This document shows positions 20,923 through 31,864 of a stretch of 64,000 nucleotides of DNA, piece by piece. The stretch is from assembly GCF_041146395.1 (NCBI RefSeq), contig NC_090996.1, positions 27,304,738 through 27,368,737 of the forward strand, written 5' to 3'. The stretch is from Eulemur rufifrons. Lineage: Eukaryota > Chordata > Mammalia > Primates > Lemuridae. Every line of letters begins with the position of its first letter. Positions within the stretch are counted from its first letter, which is position 1. The notes beneath the pieces were generated by a model. It was not told the origin of the DNA, did not search any database, and saw only the letters and a program-made list of their open reading frames with translations. The position numbers and the translations under genes were made by a program.

Positions 20923-21559
20923 AGAAATAAAATATTAAATGGATGTGTGAATGCCTTCAATTGAATAATTAATTTGCATCTGAACGGTCTATTCAATAAA
21001 ACCCACACATATTTGAGCAATTAGATCTCATGACCTCTACACTTACCATGGAGTTTTCCTGAAGCGCAAAGCTTGGGTGCTTGGAAGAGACCATCCTTTC
21101 TCTAAATTCCTTCACCTACAAAGTACTTTTTAAAACTGCTGCAAGTTCAGAAGCCATTTCAATGGCTCAAAAGGCTTACTAGAAATTGCACACTCAAGAG
21201 ATGCCTCGATTTGCTTTGGGTTTCACAGAGGCTTGGCCTCCGTGTCCCGCTGATCAGAAGTTCTGATGATCCTATCTGATTTTGAGTTATGCAAAATGGA
21301 AAAATCAGACTTGTTACTTCTTCATTATCCTTTGTTTGAGATATGCCATTTGTCAAAACAACAGAGTGCAAGAGAAAACAAATAAGACAGGTATATGCTG
21401 TGTACGTGTTGAAAGCAGGCTAACTCGAAGCTGAGCCCTCTGAATTCATCCCAAGAAAATCCTGGTGTGGAAGGCTGCCTCCTGGGATGATTTCCTTCAG
21501 AGAGCCTCAGAAGACACAGTGGTCAGCTCAGCTAACCACAAGGCAGAAACGCTGGATGC
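20923..21559. other. repeat-free sequence, candidate regulatory element
   Basis: Contains 'ttgaataattaatttgcatctg' with a homeodomain-type core and a perfect octamer ATTTGCAT (20972-20979). Further on come 'gagttatgcaaaatgg' and 'atcctttgtttgag'. Such motif grouping is typical of conserved non-coding elements, but no alignment is available. Confidence 0.3.
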
Positions 21560-21815
21560 TGAAATTAACACAGTCTTGGAGTCTGCTGGGCAGGGTTTGA
21601 ATCCCACTTCCACATGGTATCAACCTGTGCATGTTTCTGAGCTTCTCTGAGTTTCAATGTCCCTCTGCATGAAGGGACATTAATAACTTCCACATTACAG
21701 GGAGATGGTGATGAGCCCGTGAGATGGTGCATTTTAAGCACTCAACGTAAAGTCTGGGACATAGTAAGTGCTCAGTAAACTTTAGCAATTTTATTATTAA
21801 ACATTATTAGTAGTA
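21560..21815 (+). mobile_element. MIR SINE, full length
   Basis: 'cttggagtctgctgggcagggtttgaatcccacttccacatgg', 'tttctgagcttctctgagtttcaatgtccctctgcatg', 'gtctgggacatagtaagtgctcagtaaactttagcaattttattatta'. Confidence 0.88.
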
Positions 21816-22599
21816 TTAAGCCCACAGGGTTGTGTGCACCTCAAGTGAGATCAAAGATGTAAAGAATCCAGCACAGATTTTGGTACCCAGGAGGTACTTG
21901 ATAGATGGTTATCTCTTGTCACTTTGTCCAGATGGCCTTATTGGAAATTTTCTGTATTTGCCGTTTTTCTGCAGAGCAGAAGCATTATCCCATAGACATC
22001 CAGGCACCCTCCAGAAAGCCACCTTCAAATAGCGAATCCCCACGCCCTGGGTCAGACCTCACAGAGCCTTTGGCATAGTGCCAGGCAAGTAGACAGGCTC
22101 TAAACTTCCTTTCGCTGCCTAAGAAAATTTGTTTGAAATAAAAACTGCAAATCTGCCATCGACTGGGACTGGGTATGTTCCAGCACTGGAAGCCACAGCT
22201 GGAAGTCCTGTCCCTGTCCCTAAAGGCTTCCAGAAATTTTCCTGACTTTTTTCACAGTGGACAAGCCACCAGGGACTGAAGATATGATTGACAGAGGAGC
22301 AGGCAGCCCGCTGGCCGGGACAAGGAGCGAGCTGGCTCTCTTCTTCCCATGGTGGGAAGAAGGGGCAGAGAAGGATTTATTAAAGCTCCAAGAAACCTGC
22401 CAGAGTGAGCATCAAAACACTGATCCCAGCGGCATTAAATCAAGGCAAGTAAAAAGACTGAGAGTTGGGGAGATTCTCATGGAATACACTTCTAGCCTTC
22501 TTCAGTTTATCTTTCTAGAAAATACCAAATGAGGCCCACTGGAAAGAGAACTCCCACTAGCAATCATCCTCAAAATGAATACCATGTGTCAGATTTCTT
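21816..22599. other. unassigned sequence containing an exon-like segment
   Basis: No repeat recognised apart from a possible L2/MIR tail near 22062-22105. The segment 22258-22444 is treated separately. Confidence 0.3.
22258..22444 (+). other. speculative exon-like segment
   Basis: A pyrimidine-rich tract ending 'ttttttcacag' precedes position 22258. The segment ends 'aaatcaag' before 'gcaagt', which fits the GC-type donor AG|GCAAGT; a GT donor (caa|gtaaaa) lies four bases on. One frame stays open across it, from 22224 to a stop at 22530-22532. It contains GTEDMIDRGAG and LALFFPWWEEG, which match no family I know. Such signals also arise by chance in mammalian DNA, and no neighbouring exon is visible. 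Confidence 0.12.
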
Positions 22600-23032
22600 C
22601 TCTGCGTCCAGCACTGAGTGGAGCGGGAAGCCCAAGGAGTACGGAGTTTAAGGGGCACACAGAGCAGGAGAAGTAAACCTACCCTACAGGTTCTAGGGAG
22701 CCATCATGGAGGCAATGATGCTGCAACCAAAGCAAAACAGAAGAGCAGAAATTAGCCAAGCAACACAGAGGTAGACTGTGTTAGGCAGAAGAAATAATGT
22801 TATCAAAGACTTTGTGAAAGAGACAAAAATGTCTAACAAACTAAAAAAAGTTCATGAAGGCTGGATAGGAAAGATTGAGGGAGGAGAGAAGTGACAAGTT
22901 GTCAGAATAGACCAGATCATACAGTGTGTTGTGGGCTACAGAAAGGAATTTAACTTTCCTTGTTAGAGCAATGGGGAGCCATGGAGGGCTTTAGGCAGGA
23001 GAAGGTACAATCAAGTTCCTTTTTATGAAACT
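22600..23032 (-). mobile_element. L2 LINE fragment
   Basis: Antisense L2 interior: 'cagatcatacagtgtgttgtgggctacagaaaggaatttaactttc' and 'aatggggagccatggagggctttaggcaggagaagg' near its end. Its left part is more diverged. Confidence 0.75.
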
Positions 23033-23849
23033 TGCCCCAGCTGTTTTGTATGGAATATTGGTTCTCTAAATAACATATTATGTGACTATGGATTTTTCAC
23101 AGCTTCTCTGAGCCCTGTTTTCTGGAAGATGAGAAAAGAAGACTGATGATTTGGGGCCATAACAAAAGCTATCTCGGCTTTCCCCAGGGCAGGCTCAGGG
23201 AGCCCTCTGGGTCACACAGTCCCCAAACCATCTAAAAACTCAGCTGTCCAGGAGTCTGGATCCCATATCCAGAATGCACCTCCCACGTAGAAGCAGCTTA
23301 AATATCTTTTGTCAGCCCCAGTAGGACTTGAATGTAGGTTCAGAAAATACAGCCTCTCTCAATAAAGTCCCTTCTGGCTCCAACACAATTGTGATTCTAC
23401 CTTCATTACTCATCTTGGCTACAGGAAGGCTGTGTAGTAAATACACAGTCACAGAGGACAGCCTACTTCTCCCTGGGAAAGGGGGGAGCGGAGCAGATAA
23501 GCTATCTGTCTTGCATCAGCAACACCTCTGGACCACAGCCCTCCGGTGAGGTCTGATGAATACGCTATTGCATTTGGAAAAAATTAATGGGCTTTGATGG
23601 CTATTTGGAGCCTGCCTCCTCGATTCCACTGTGAGAGAGTTACAAATTCAAACAAACATTGACATATAATAAATCTGTGCTCTGCACCCTCGTCGGAAGC
23701 TCTGACTTAACAGGCCTGACCGTCTTGAAATTTGGATTGAATTCGTAATGGTGACACGGTCCGGCTTATCAGGAGAGACAAGCCGCAGCTGGGGAAAAGA
23801 CACAAACCTTCCTTCCCAGGCGCCGCGAGGCCTCCCCCGTGGGGTCAGC
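23033..23849. other. repeat-free stretch with a small CpG cluster
   Basis: No repeat recognised. CpGs cluster at 23755-23850 ('ggtgacacggtccggcttatc', 'aggcgccgcgaggcctcccccg'). A candidate regulatory stretch, without direct proof. Confidence 0.3.
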
Positions 23850-24078
23850 CGCACCAAAGTGCCCCACTTACTCTCTATCCCATTATCCGGCTTTATTTTC
23901 TTCACAGCACTCATCTGGGTCTAGAAATTATCTGGTTTATGTCTTTGTTTCCTGATTTATTACCTGTAGGCCGAAGCTCTATGGGAGATTTACTGTGCAC
24001 CACTGTAACCTGAGCTTTTTCCAAGGAACCAAGCACCTAGTAGATGATCAATAGGTATTTCTTGAGTGGATAATCTTG
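23850..24078 (+). mobile_element. L2 LINE 3' end
   Basis: 'actctctatcccattatccggctttattttcttcacagcactcatctgggtctagaaattatctgg' then 'accaagcacctagtagatgatcaataggtatttcttgagtgg'. Clear sense L2. Confidence 0.88.
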
Positions 24079-24119
24079 CATGGACTCATGGACCATACAG
24101 ACTACTTAACCAAGACAGT

Positions 24120-24325
24120 ATGGTGTATCAGTGAGTGGCATGGGCTCCAAAGACAGGATTCCTGCATTGAAATCCTTGCTCTGCCATTAACTACGTGACC
24201 CTGGCCAAACCACTTATCTGTCTGTAAAATGGGTTAATAAAACAGATCTCATAGGAAGCATTCAAGGAGATAATGTAACACTTAATAAGTACTCAAATAA
24301 GCTGGCCATTATCAGCTTAGTATTT
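24120..24325 (+). mobile_element. MIR SINE
   Basis: 'ggcatgggctccaaagacaggattcctgcattgaaatccttgctctgccattaactacgtgaccctggcc' is a well preserved head. The tail ends 'cacttaataagtactcaaata'. Confidence 0.9.
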
Positions 24326-24399
24326 TTATACTGATTCACAATTTAGACTTAAATTTTAAAACTTTAAATTACTCCCACCAACAATAGCAAACATGTTGA

Positions 24400-24572
24400 A
24401 ACTCTTTAACCCTATAAGGCAAGTACCATTATTGTCCTCATCTTACAGATCAGGAAACTGAGGCACAAGTCACTGGCATGAGGCGACAGAGCTAGCAAGT
24501 GGCAGAGCACGGACTCAGAGGAGAGGCGGCAGGACTCCAGAATCTACGCGTTTAACGTTCGCACCGGGCTGC
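24400..24572 (-). mobile_element. MIR SINE
   Basis: 'ggcaagtaccattattgtcctcatcttacagatcaggaaactgaggcacaag' followed by 'agctagcaagtggcagagc' in reverse MIR order. Confidence 0.9.
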
Positions 24573-24634
24573 GCCGTGGAACACGCCCATCGCTTTTCGA
24601 AGAGAGAATGAATGCAAGTATCAACATAAATGCT

Positions 24635-24765
24635 AGTTTTTATTTGACTTTTTATGATGGAAAAATTTAAGCATGCAAAAAGTGGAGAGAATAGTATATA
24701 AAAAGTTTTAAGTGTTTTCAGTGATCATTTAGCTGTCACCCAAGACTCATCCTGGGAACTACCGG
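24635..24765 (-). mobile_element. old L1M-like 3' fragment
   Basis: 'tttttatgatggaaaaatttaagcatgcaaaaagtggagagaatagtatata' resembles the same old LINE segment seen at 52450-52520. Named only to the L1M level. Confidence 0.5.
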
Positions 24766-24969
24766 TGTGGCGTTCTTCACGCACTGGGGAATTGCAGTTC
24801 ATTTTAATCCCCAGAGCAACACAGCCGGGGGCCCTCTTACCTCTGGGCCTTCTCGCGTAAGAATCCTCCCACGGCCTCCTCATCTGCCCTTGCTGACCTG
24901 CGGGTCTGAGCCCCCACTGGTTCACTGCCCACTAGTCTCTAAGGTCAACGTCCACTTCATTCCCTCCTC

Positions 24970-25152
24970 TATAGCCAGCATTTATTAGGTGCTCAATAAA
25001 CATCTGTCTTATAAAAAGCAATCATTTTATGGATGAAAAACCAAGGTCCAGAAAGATTCAATAACTTGCCCAAGGCCATGCAGCCAGTAGGCAGCAGGGC
25101 TGAGATTCAAACCTGTGTCTTTTGGATCCAAGTTCTTCCCACCACACAGGTA
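24970..25152. mobile_element. L2/MIR tail (+) followed by a MIR (-)
   Basis: 'agcatttattaggtgctcaataaacatc' is a sense terminal fragment (24975-25005). From 25010 a reversed MIR runs: 'tttatggatgaaaaaccaaggtccagaaagattcaataacttgcccaaggccatgcagccag', then 'gagattcaaacctgtgtc'. Confidence 0.8.
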
Positions 25153-25539
25153 TCCATACGGGCCACATGGATTCGACATCCACCTGTCCGAAATTGGGGG
25201 ACTCGATCAGACTTCCTCCAGGACCCCTTCCCTCGAGAGGACTTTCAGATTCTACCTCGAGGAACAAATCACAATTTGAGTCTCCAAAATTCCAAACTCT
25301 AATTAGAATCTTAATTCAGGGACCATGGACATACATTTCTTTGGTCAGGCTAAGCTGTGGAGCACAATACAAAGAGAAATGAAATATGCTTCCAGACTAG
25401 AATGAAGCAAGCTAGGTAAGCAAGTAAGCCAGAGGGAGGCACAGTGCAGTTAAGCAGAGAAGTGAGCCAGGTGCTACAGGATCCCGGGGGGGGGGGGGGG
25501 GGGGCAGGGATCAGTTCACCCAGGCAGGATGGCAAGGGG
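25153..25539. other. unassigned sequence with a 19-G run
   Basis: The longest G homopolymer of the window (25486-25504) lies here. The rest is not recognised. Confidence 0.4.
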
Positions 25540-25800
25540 GCATCCTGGAGACAGGAATATCAGGCTGGGCCTTGAAGGATCACTCAGTAAAATTTCAGTA
25601 AGTCTAAGCTAAGAAGGCATTCTTAGCAAAGGAGATGGCCAAGCCCTGAGGAGTAACATGCACAGCTCTGTTCAAGGAGGGATGCAGTGTCTGAGGAAGT
25701 CATTTAGACAGTGAGTCCAGGCTGTGAAAAGTTCAGGAGTTTAACTTTCCATGGAGAAGAAGGGATGTCAACTTTGGGTCTTCCTAGGGACAGGTGCATT
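25540..25800 (-). mobile_element. L2-like fragment, diverged
   Basis: 'caggctgggccttgaaggatcactcag', 'gccaagccctgaggagtaacatgcacag', 'ccaggctgtgaaaagttcaggagtttaactttcc' match the order of antisense L2, loosely. Confidence 0.5.
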
Positions 25801-25869
25801 TTGAAATCCAATTCAGGAATTCTAGAGCAACCACAAACACCTCCTGTCGTGGGGAACGGCTCTCTGTTC

Positions 25870-26310
25870 ACTAAGCGGATTTCTCTTGCCTCCCGGGTGT
25901 ACAGCTAGACGATGTTTCCCAGACTGCCTTGCAGTTAGGTGTGGCCATGTGACTGAGTTCTGCCTGATGGAATATGGGTGGAACCGATGTACCCACTTCC
26001 AGGACAGGCCGGTTAAAACTCCCACAGGATCTGCCACCTCTCTGCCCTCCCCACTCCCCACCACCTGCCGGCTAGACAGTGATACTCAGGTCAACCTTGA
26101 AGGCCATATGATAACGTTGGAACGTTCCTCCATCGTCCTGGGTCCTTGAGTGACTGCCTGGAGCGGAGCATCCCATGCTACCCCCAGTCTCCAACTGCCA
26201 TCCAGGAACACACAACTGGACTTAATGGGAATGCAAAATAAAATTTCTGTTTTATGAAGCCCCTGAAATTCCAGTGGTTACCTGTTCTGGAAGCTAGCAT
26301 TCCCTTAACT
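25870..26310 (+). mobile_element. old LTR-like element
   Basis: Begins with the module 'tttcccagactgccttgcagttaggtgtggccatgtgactgagttctgcc'. It ends with an AATAAA at about 26237 in 'aaaataaaatttctgttttatgaagcccctg', as expected for an LTR polyadenylation region. A second, shorter copy of the same module lies at 54235-54320. Subfamily not named. Confidence 0.5.
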
Positions 26311-26319
26311 AGTATGTCC

Positions 26320-26560
26320 CTTGAGTTAATTCATTCCACAAATATTCCCTGAGCACCTACAATGTGCCAGGGATGCTTCTAGGCATTACTGATACAGTGG
26401 TGGACAAGGAAAAGGTCCCTGAACTTATGTAACTTTAGTGGGAGGAGAAAGACCAGAAACAACTAAGCAAATGAGATCATTTTAGACAGTGATAGAGCTA
26501 TAAAGGAAATAAAACAAACTAATGTGACTTGAGAGGAGGAAGAAGGACACTCACCCTAAC
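26320..26560 (-). mobile_element. L2 LINE 3' end
   Basis: 'aattcattccacaaatattccctgagcacctacaatgtgccaggg' followed by 'actgatacagtggtggacaaggaaaaggtccctg'. Confidence 0.88.
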
Positions 26561-27354
26561 GAGGGCCATCCTTTCCCTCAGTCCCTTTCTGAAACACAAA
26601 ACTCCATTTTAGTGCCCACCACAAGCATGCTGGACACCAGAAGACCATCACTAAAGAGCCATGCTTAAGATCACCATTATCAAAAAACTTTAAACCCTCA
26701 ACTCAGAGGAAACCAAATGTTCTTGGCTTGGGAAGACTTTGATGAGAACAGTTGAGGCATTTATTCGTTGAGAGCCTATAAAATACTTCCAAAGAGTGTC
26801 TGTGTTTGGGAAGCTTGGGTCAGCTATATTCTGTCCCATAAACTGCTACTGTATTTCCTACTCATTATAAGGAAAGCAAATCTGCCACGTCACTAACCCT
26901 ACACCCCAGCTCCCAAAGGTACAAATTCTGTTGATGAGCAGAAAGAAACCACAAGCATGGTTTCAACATTCTGTCAAGGAGCAGTAAGAAGTCCCTTCCA
27001 GATGCCAGTCAACATGAACACACAGTTTCAGGGTGAAGTGAAGGTAGAGACTGATCCAAGATTCCCAGTTTTCCTTATGGCCACTGTGTTCTGCAGAGCT
27101 TCTACCCAACTTCTGTAGATCATGGAAAGCTCCATAAGTGTTGCTAATAGCCACTTCCCTGAGAACATTAAATACCCCCTGATTACTTAGCTGCTACAAT
27201 TCCTCCGTCAAAATCCCCTTGACCTCCTCCCAAGCCAGAAACCCAAATGTCAAAGCCAGGCATTTGGCAATGCGGAAAGGGGGCGCTCCAAGACTTTGAT
27301 GACTGGATGGTGTTCATGTCATAACATGTGTTAAATCTTGATGTTACCCGAGAC
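26561..27354. other. repeat-free stretch
   Basis: About 800 bases without recognised repeats. It contains AGGGGGCGCT (27278-27287), the right half of a CTCF-type core with a poor left half. Confidence 0.35.
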
Positions 27355-27502
27355 TGACACCAGAATTTGTTAAAACTGCAGATTCCTGAGTCCCACCAAA
27401 GACCTACTGAATCGGAATCTGTGAGAGGCCTAGGAATCAGTACTTTATCAGGCTTCCCCAGTGAGCCTCATGCACTCTGCAGTTTGGGAACTGCTGGCCC
27501 AG
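27355..27502 (-). mobile_element. MER20-like hAT fragment
   Basis: 'tttgttaaaactgcagattcctgagtcccaccaaagacctactgaatcggaatctgtgagagg' and an end near 'gcagtttgggaactgctg' are in the opposite orientation to the MER20 at 3868-4498. Confidence 0.65.
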
Positions 27503-28135
27503 GCACTGCACCAACATCCTGCCAGAGCAGGGAAGAACTCGTGTGTGCACCCATCTGATCAGATCAGCGGTTTTCAAACTTCATGGAACAACAGAACCCG
27601 GTCTTCAAACCAACTCTTCCTCAGGATTTCACAACACAAAATACGTCGGGTGGAGCTGCACACAGCCCCCTGTTTGCAAGCCTCAGCCTCGGAATGGCTG
27701 GAAAGGGTAGCGAGTGTTCCACAGACACCACATCTGGAGCTACTTGGCTCCAACGGGGAATACATAGAACAGCCAAAGAGAGGACAGGGTTTGACACTGA
27801 ACACGGGGTGGAGGGGGGAAGGCTGGTTGAAAAGCCCTTTCTAACAGCATAGCAGAGAGTCAGGGACAGTCCAAGCCAAGGGCAGAGCCAACAGCAGGAG
27901 TCTGGGCCAGTCATGATGGGAACTGGAGCCCAAGGCACAGAGAGAGACCAGGCTGGCTAAATAAGCAGGCTCCATTTGGCCAGGAAAGAAATGGTGAGGA
28001 AAGGGAATTTCTTTGGGGGAGGGGCGACTGCACCCCTCCTGTGGACCACTAAGCTGTTCTGATAAAGTATCCTCATCAGAACAGCACATCCAGCTACGAG
28101 CTGTGTTGGGAGGAGAAGCTTCATGTGTTTTGTTC
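27503..28135. other. unassigned sequence
   Basis: Several overlapping frames of 64-158 codons (27461-28317) occur on both strands without repeat or family match. 'cagcggttttcaaacttcatgg' at 27566 might be a hAT end. Confidence 0.3.
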
Positions 28136-28235
28136 AATACCGCATCCCCCATACCCAGCCGAAGATCTGCAGAGTCGGCCCCCAACAACACGGTCCTTGG
28201 TAAGTGAGTGAATGGATGAATGAATGAAGGGCTTT
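28136..28235 (+). mobile_element. L2 LINE terminal fragment
   Basis: 'gcatcccccatacccagccgaagatc' resembles the L2 end. It closes with 'gtgagtgaatggatgaatgaatg', the usual terminal repeats. Confidence 0.6.
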
Positions 28236-28555
28236 GCATCTGCTGCAGGACCCCTCTGAAGCAAATGCACACATTTCCAGATTGGGGGTCACTTGGGTGG
28301 GGCTCAGGATTCCACACTTGCTTTCCACTCTAAGCGCCAGCAAAGTCCTCCTGGCTCTAGAAAAAGGCTTGCAAAGCTTAGCCAGGGCAGCTTAAGACTA
28401 ACAATGTTTGCTTATGACTCTCTACAAACCATATGTTTATTTATCCACTTGCACCAAAAATCTCCCCCTAAGGGTCCCCAGACCTCAGTATGATAGGAAG
28501 AAGGAAAAGAAGCTTTTCATTACTGAATGACCCTTTCATATTTTTTAATTTGAAA
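28236..28555. other. unassigned sequence
   Basis: No feature recognised. Confidence 0.35.
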
Positions 28556-29292
28556 ATTCTGTTGGGGCATCCTGTGCATTAGGCATTGTACAAGGCACTG
28601 GTGATAAAGCAGGGGGAGAAATAGGCGAGATCCCTGCTCTCTCGAATTTATATTCTAAGGGAGAATCAAGCCACAAACATGAAAACATGCAAATGATGGA
28701 GATCATTTGGAATGTAACTGATGCTATGAAAAAGATTAAACAGGGAGATGCAAAAGGAATGCTTTTTAGAAAAGGTGACCATCTGTAGAAGCAGCAACTG
28801 AACTGAAATCTGAATGACAAAGGAGGAGAAGGTCTTGCAAACATCAGAAAGAATGGCACACCAGGCAGTGGTGACAGCAAGTGCAAAGGCCCTGGGGTAA
28901 GGGCAAGCATCACGTGTTTCAGGGGTAGAAAAGAGGCCCATGTGATTGGAATTGAGTAGTAAAGACAGAAGAAGGGGAAGAAGAGCAGGAACAGGAGGCA
29001 GAGACCAGATCAAGCACACACCTTGCAGGTCACTGTGAGCAGTTTGCAGCTGGATGATTCGAGTGGCACGGTGACATAACCTGATTTGCTTTTGAAGAAC
29101 AATTCTGGCTGTGGTGTGGAGAGTGGACTGTAGAAGAAGCAAGAGTGGAATCAGGGAAATCTGGTTGGAGGCTATGGCAGCCCACCAGCAGGGGGATGAT
29201 TCCAACTTGGACCAAGATGGTGCCAGGAAGTAAGAGACTCAGATATATTATGTAGGTAGAGTTGGCAGGACTCAGGGAAGACAGCAATCAAA
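28556..29292 (-). mobile_element. long L2 LINE fragment
   Basis: Antisense L2 over about 735 bases: 'gtacaaggcactggtgataaagc', 'cagtggtgacagcaagtgcaaaggccctgggg', 'gatttgcttttgaagaacaattctggctgtggtgtggagagtggactgtag', 'gattccaacttggaccaagatggtgcc'. The long antisense frames 28545-29205 run along it and are not genes. Confidence 0.88.
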
Positions 29293-29314
29293 CACACCAA
29301 TGCACGTGGTGAAG

Positions 29315-29440
29315 AATGGCTTATCATCCCATTTTTCAGATTAGGAAACTGAGGTCAGGGCACACAGCTGGAAACTTTCAGGGCCAGAGTCTGAAGTCAG
29401 GTCTGTATGACTCCAGAGCCCACATGCTCTCTCTCCATTC
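29315..29440 (-). mobile_element. MIR SINE
   Basis: 'atcatcccatttttcagattaggaaactgaggtcagggcacacagctgg' then 'ctgaagtcaggtctgtatgactccagagcccacatgctc'. Confidence 0.85.
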
Positions 29441-29824
29441 TGCTTTCTTTGGATGGAACTTTTGCTCTTGGCGGTCACTGCCAGGGAACAGGTGTGTGGG
29501 GTTTATGCATTCCCTGTATGCCAACTGCTCCGCATTTGGAGAGGAAAAATGAGCCTCGCACTAGTTAATGCCACACTGTTTATTGATTTAGGCAAATGCT
29601 TGGCAGCTTCAATTCATCTTCCAAAGGGCAATGTAATAAGGGCTCCCATTATACTGTATCTTTCTCTGGGCTCTGAATATGTCATCCTCCTTAGTCTCAC
29701 AACCTCCTCCGTGAGTTATGGAAATAAACAAACCCATGGCACTGACACATCAGGCTGGCATGTCTTCCCACAAATAATGAAGATGGGGGTGAGAGCATAG
29801 AAGAACCTGGAGGTGGGGGTTCCT
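29441..29824. other. repeat-free sequence, candidate conserved element
   Basis: Includes 'gttatggaaataaacaaacccatgg', with a forkhead-like TAAACAAAC, and a long A/T-balanced unique stretch. A 115-codon frame (29453-29800) covers it but is out of phase with another one. Confidence 0.3.
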
Positions 29825-29982
29825 GAAGCTGTATGAACTTGTTCAAGTCACTTGGCCTCTCTTAGCCTTAAGCTCATGTGAAAAATGTGGTAATATCCTT
29901 AGCCTGCCAATCTTGGAGAGCTCAAGTAGAACCACATGAGACATCGCATGGGAAGTCACTTATGAACTGAACATGTGACATT
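29825..29982 (+). mobile_element. MIR SINE, diverged
   Basis: 'gaacttgttcaagtcacttggcctctcttagccttaagctcatgtgaaaaatgtggtaatatccttagcc'. Confidence 0.75.
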
Positions 29983-30039
29983 ATGGTGAATATTGTGAAT
30001 TCTTTAGCATTAAATGAGGGGATGACCTAGTGGCAGCCA

Positions 30040-30600
30040 CTGAGTCATTCAACAATTATTTATTGATCCTCTATGATGTGCCAGACACTAGCAATTCAGT
30101 CGTGGGTAAAACAGATATGACATGTTGTCTTTGCCTTCATGCAGCTTATGGTCTAGTGGAGGAGAAAATAAACAAATGATCACATCAGCAAATATATAAT
30201 TTTTCATCCCTAGTACGTGAGTTTAAAGAAGCATGCAGGGTGATATTGAAGGTCAGAGAAGACTGGAAAACTGACAGAGCTAAAATCTGAAGGATATATA
30301 AGAATTAACTGTGAAATGGGCAACTGTAGGGAAAGACAAGAGCGCTACAGTCAATGAGAACAGCAAGTGCAAATGTCCTGAGGCAGGAAAGAATATGACA
30401 CATGTTGGCGGACCTTTAAAAAAATGAGTGGTTGGAATAGAGTGGAGGAAAGTTGGGGGGACAATGATGAGATAAGGCTGGGGTCAAGGAAGGGGCCAGA
30501 TTGTGCAGGACCTTGTCGATCACAGTAAGTTTAACCTAATTGCTCTGCAGGAGATGGAGGAAAGGGAGACAGGAGAGGAAAAGGCGGCAAACCACAGAAC
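30040..30600 (-). mobile_element. long L2 LINE fragment
   Basis: Starts 'gtcattcaacaattatttattgatcctctatgatgtgccagacac', then 'gcttatggtctagtggaggagaaaataaacaaatg', 'agaacagcaagtgcaaatgtcctgaggcagg' and 'gggccagattgtgcaggaccttgtcgatcacag'. Clear antisense L2. Confidence 0.9.
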
Positions 30601-31504
30601 AATTAAAGAGACCACAGGCAAAGTTCAGCGCAGCGTGATGCTTTTGGGGACTGCAAGTAGTTCAGAAGGCTGAAAATCCAGGGTGGACAAGAGCAAGGAG
30701 AGAGACTGACGGGGGATTTTTGAATGACCCTCGATGTTCATGAAGAGCTCTACAGGAGGAAGTTCAGTCTGGGGGAATGTTTAGCACACTTGATAGAAGA
30801 CAGTGGATGAATCACATCTATATTTCTCCAAAGTTCTAGGATCAAGAGGCTGGGCAAGGAAAGGCTGGAAGAGGGCAGATCCATGAGGGGGCTAATTCTA
30901 GAGTCCAGGAAAGAAATGAGGGCTGGAACCCGGGTGCTAACAGCGTGACTGGAAGGAGATACTGGCAGGTGAGGGACCCGGATCTGACCCCCAGCCTTTG
31001 CCCCATCTCATACAAGAAGAGTTCATCTCTGCCGCCTTCTCTCATCCACCATCCTCCCAGAACCTCAGCGTTTGAGGGTCTCTTAGCTGTAATTTGCACC
31101 CTCCCTTGCTGCTACTCCCCCTCCGCTCCTTGATGAGAAGCTGTGTAAAACCAGCGCTGCTGATATGCCTGTTATGTAACACTGCTGTTTCTATACTGTG
31201 AGAACCGAGAGAGAGAAAAAAGTCTGCCTGACAAGTAATTTTGTATGTGAAAAATAATCTGCCAGAGGCTGGGGGAAATGTACCTGTAGTTCTTCTGCAC
31301 ACTGGCACTTCCACGCGCTCGCCTGCTGACTGCTCCTGCCTTCAAACGCCCCGAGAGCTAAACACGATGACACAAGAGAGGCAAGAATGACCTTTCCCCT
31401 TTCAGAACCTCGGACCGACACTCTGAAGTTCAACCCCTGCATGTGTGAGTGTGCGCGCGTTGTATTATTCCTTGCTTTCCTTTCACTTAACAAATGGCAT
31501 TGAG
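30601..31504. other. unassigned, largely repeat-free
   Basis: The first 150 bases may be further eroded L2. The remainder includes a GT/CG-rich 'gtgtgagtgtgcgcgcgttg' (31442-31461) and otherwise unique sequence. Confidence 0.3.
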
Positions 31505-31648
31505 AACGCCTGATTTCTCAACCGCAAAATGAGGATAATAATAGTCCTTAATTTACAAGTGGTTGGTGAGACTAAAATGAAATAATTCATATAAATAGGG
31601 CCTTACATGATATTTGGCACGTAGTAGGCATTTATTAAGGCGTTTTTT
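31505..31648 (+). mobile_element. MIR SINE, 3' half
   Basis: 'tttctcaaccgcaaaatgaggataataatagtccttaatttacaagtgg' and 'atatttggcacgtagtaggcatttattaagg'. Confidence 0.85.
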
Positions 31649-31864
31649 TTTTTTTGAGCTGCATTTCAGCGAGTGCTTACTCTGTTGCCAGACTGGAATT
31701 GCTTTACCTCATTTAGAACGGGGGGTGCTGTCCGTGGTGCTGAATTGCCTTTGACGGTAGGAGGCTTTTTCCTCCAAACTCCAGGAAGCTGATTATGTCA
31801 CCCCATCCATCATTCCCCAGGAATTCTTAACCATGTGACGTTCAGAAGACATAATTTTAAGTCC

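Noticed and set aside
27278..27287. Second CTCF-like site AGGGGGCGCT
   Set aside because: Only the right half of the core fits; the left half is poor, so it is not listed as a feature.
27841..28317. 158-codon antisense frame
   Set aside because: Overlaps other frames on both strands, ends in an L2 terminus, and matches nothing recognisable.
28545..29205. 122- and 179-codon antisense frames
   Set aside because: They lie entirely in an antisense L2.
29189..29205. CTCF-like 'cccaccagcaggggga'
   Set aside because: Matches only loosely and lies inside an ordinary antisense L2.
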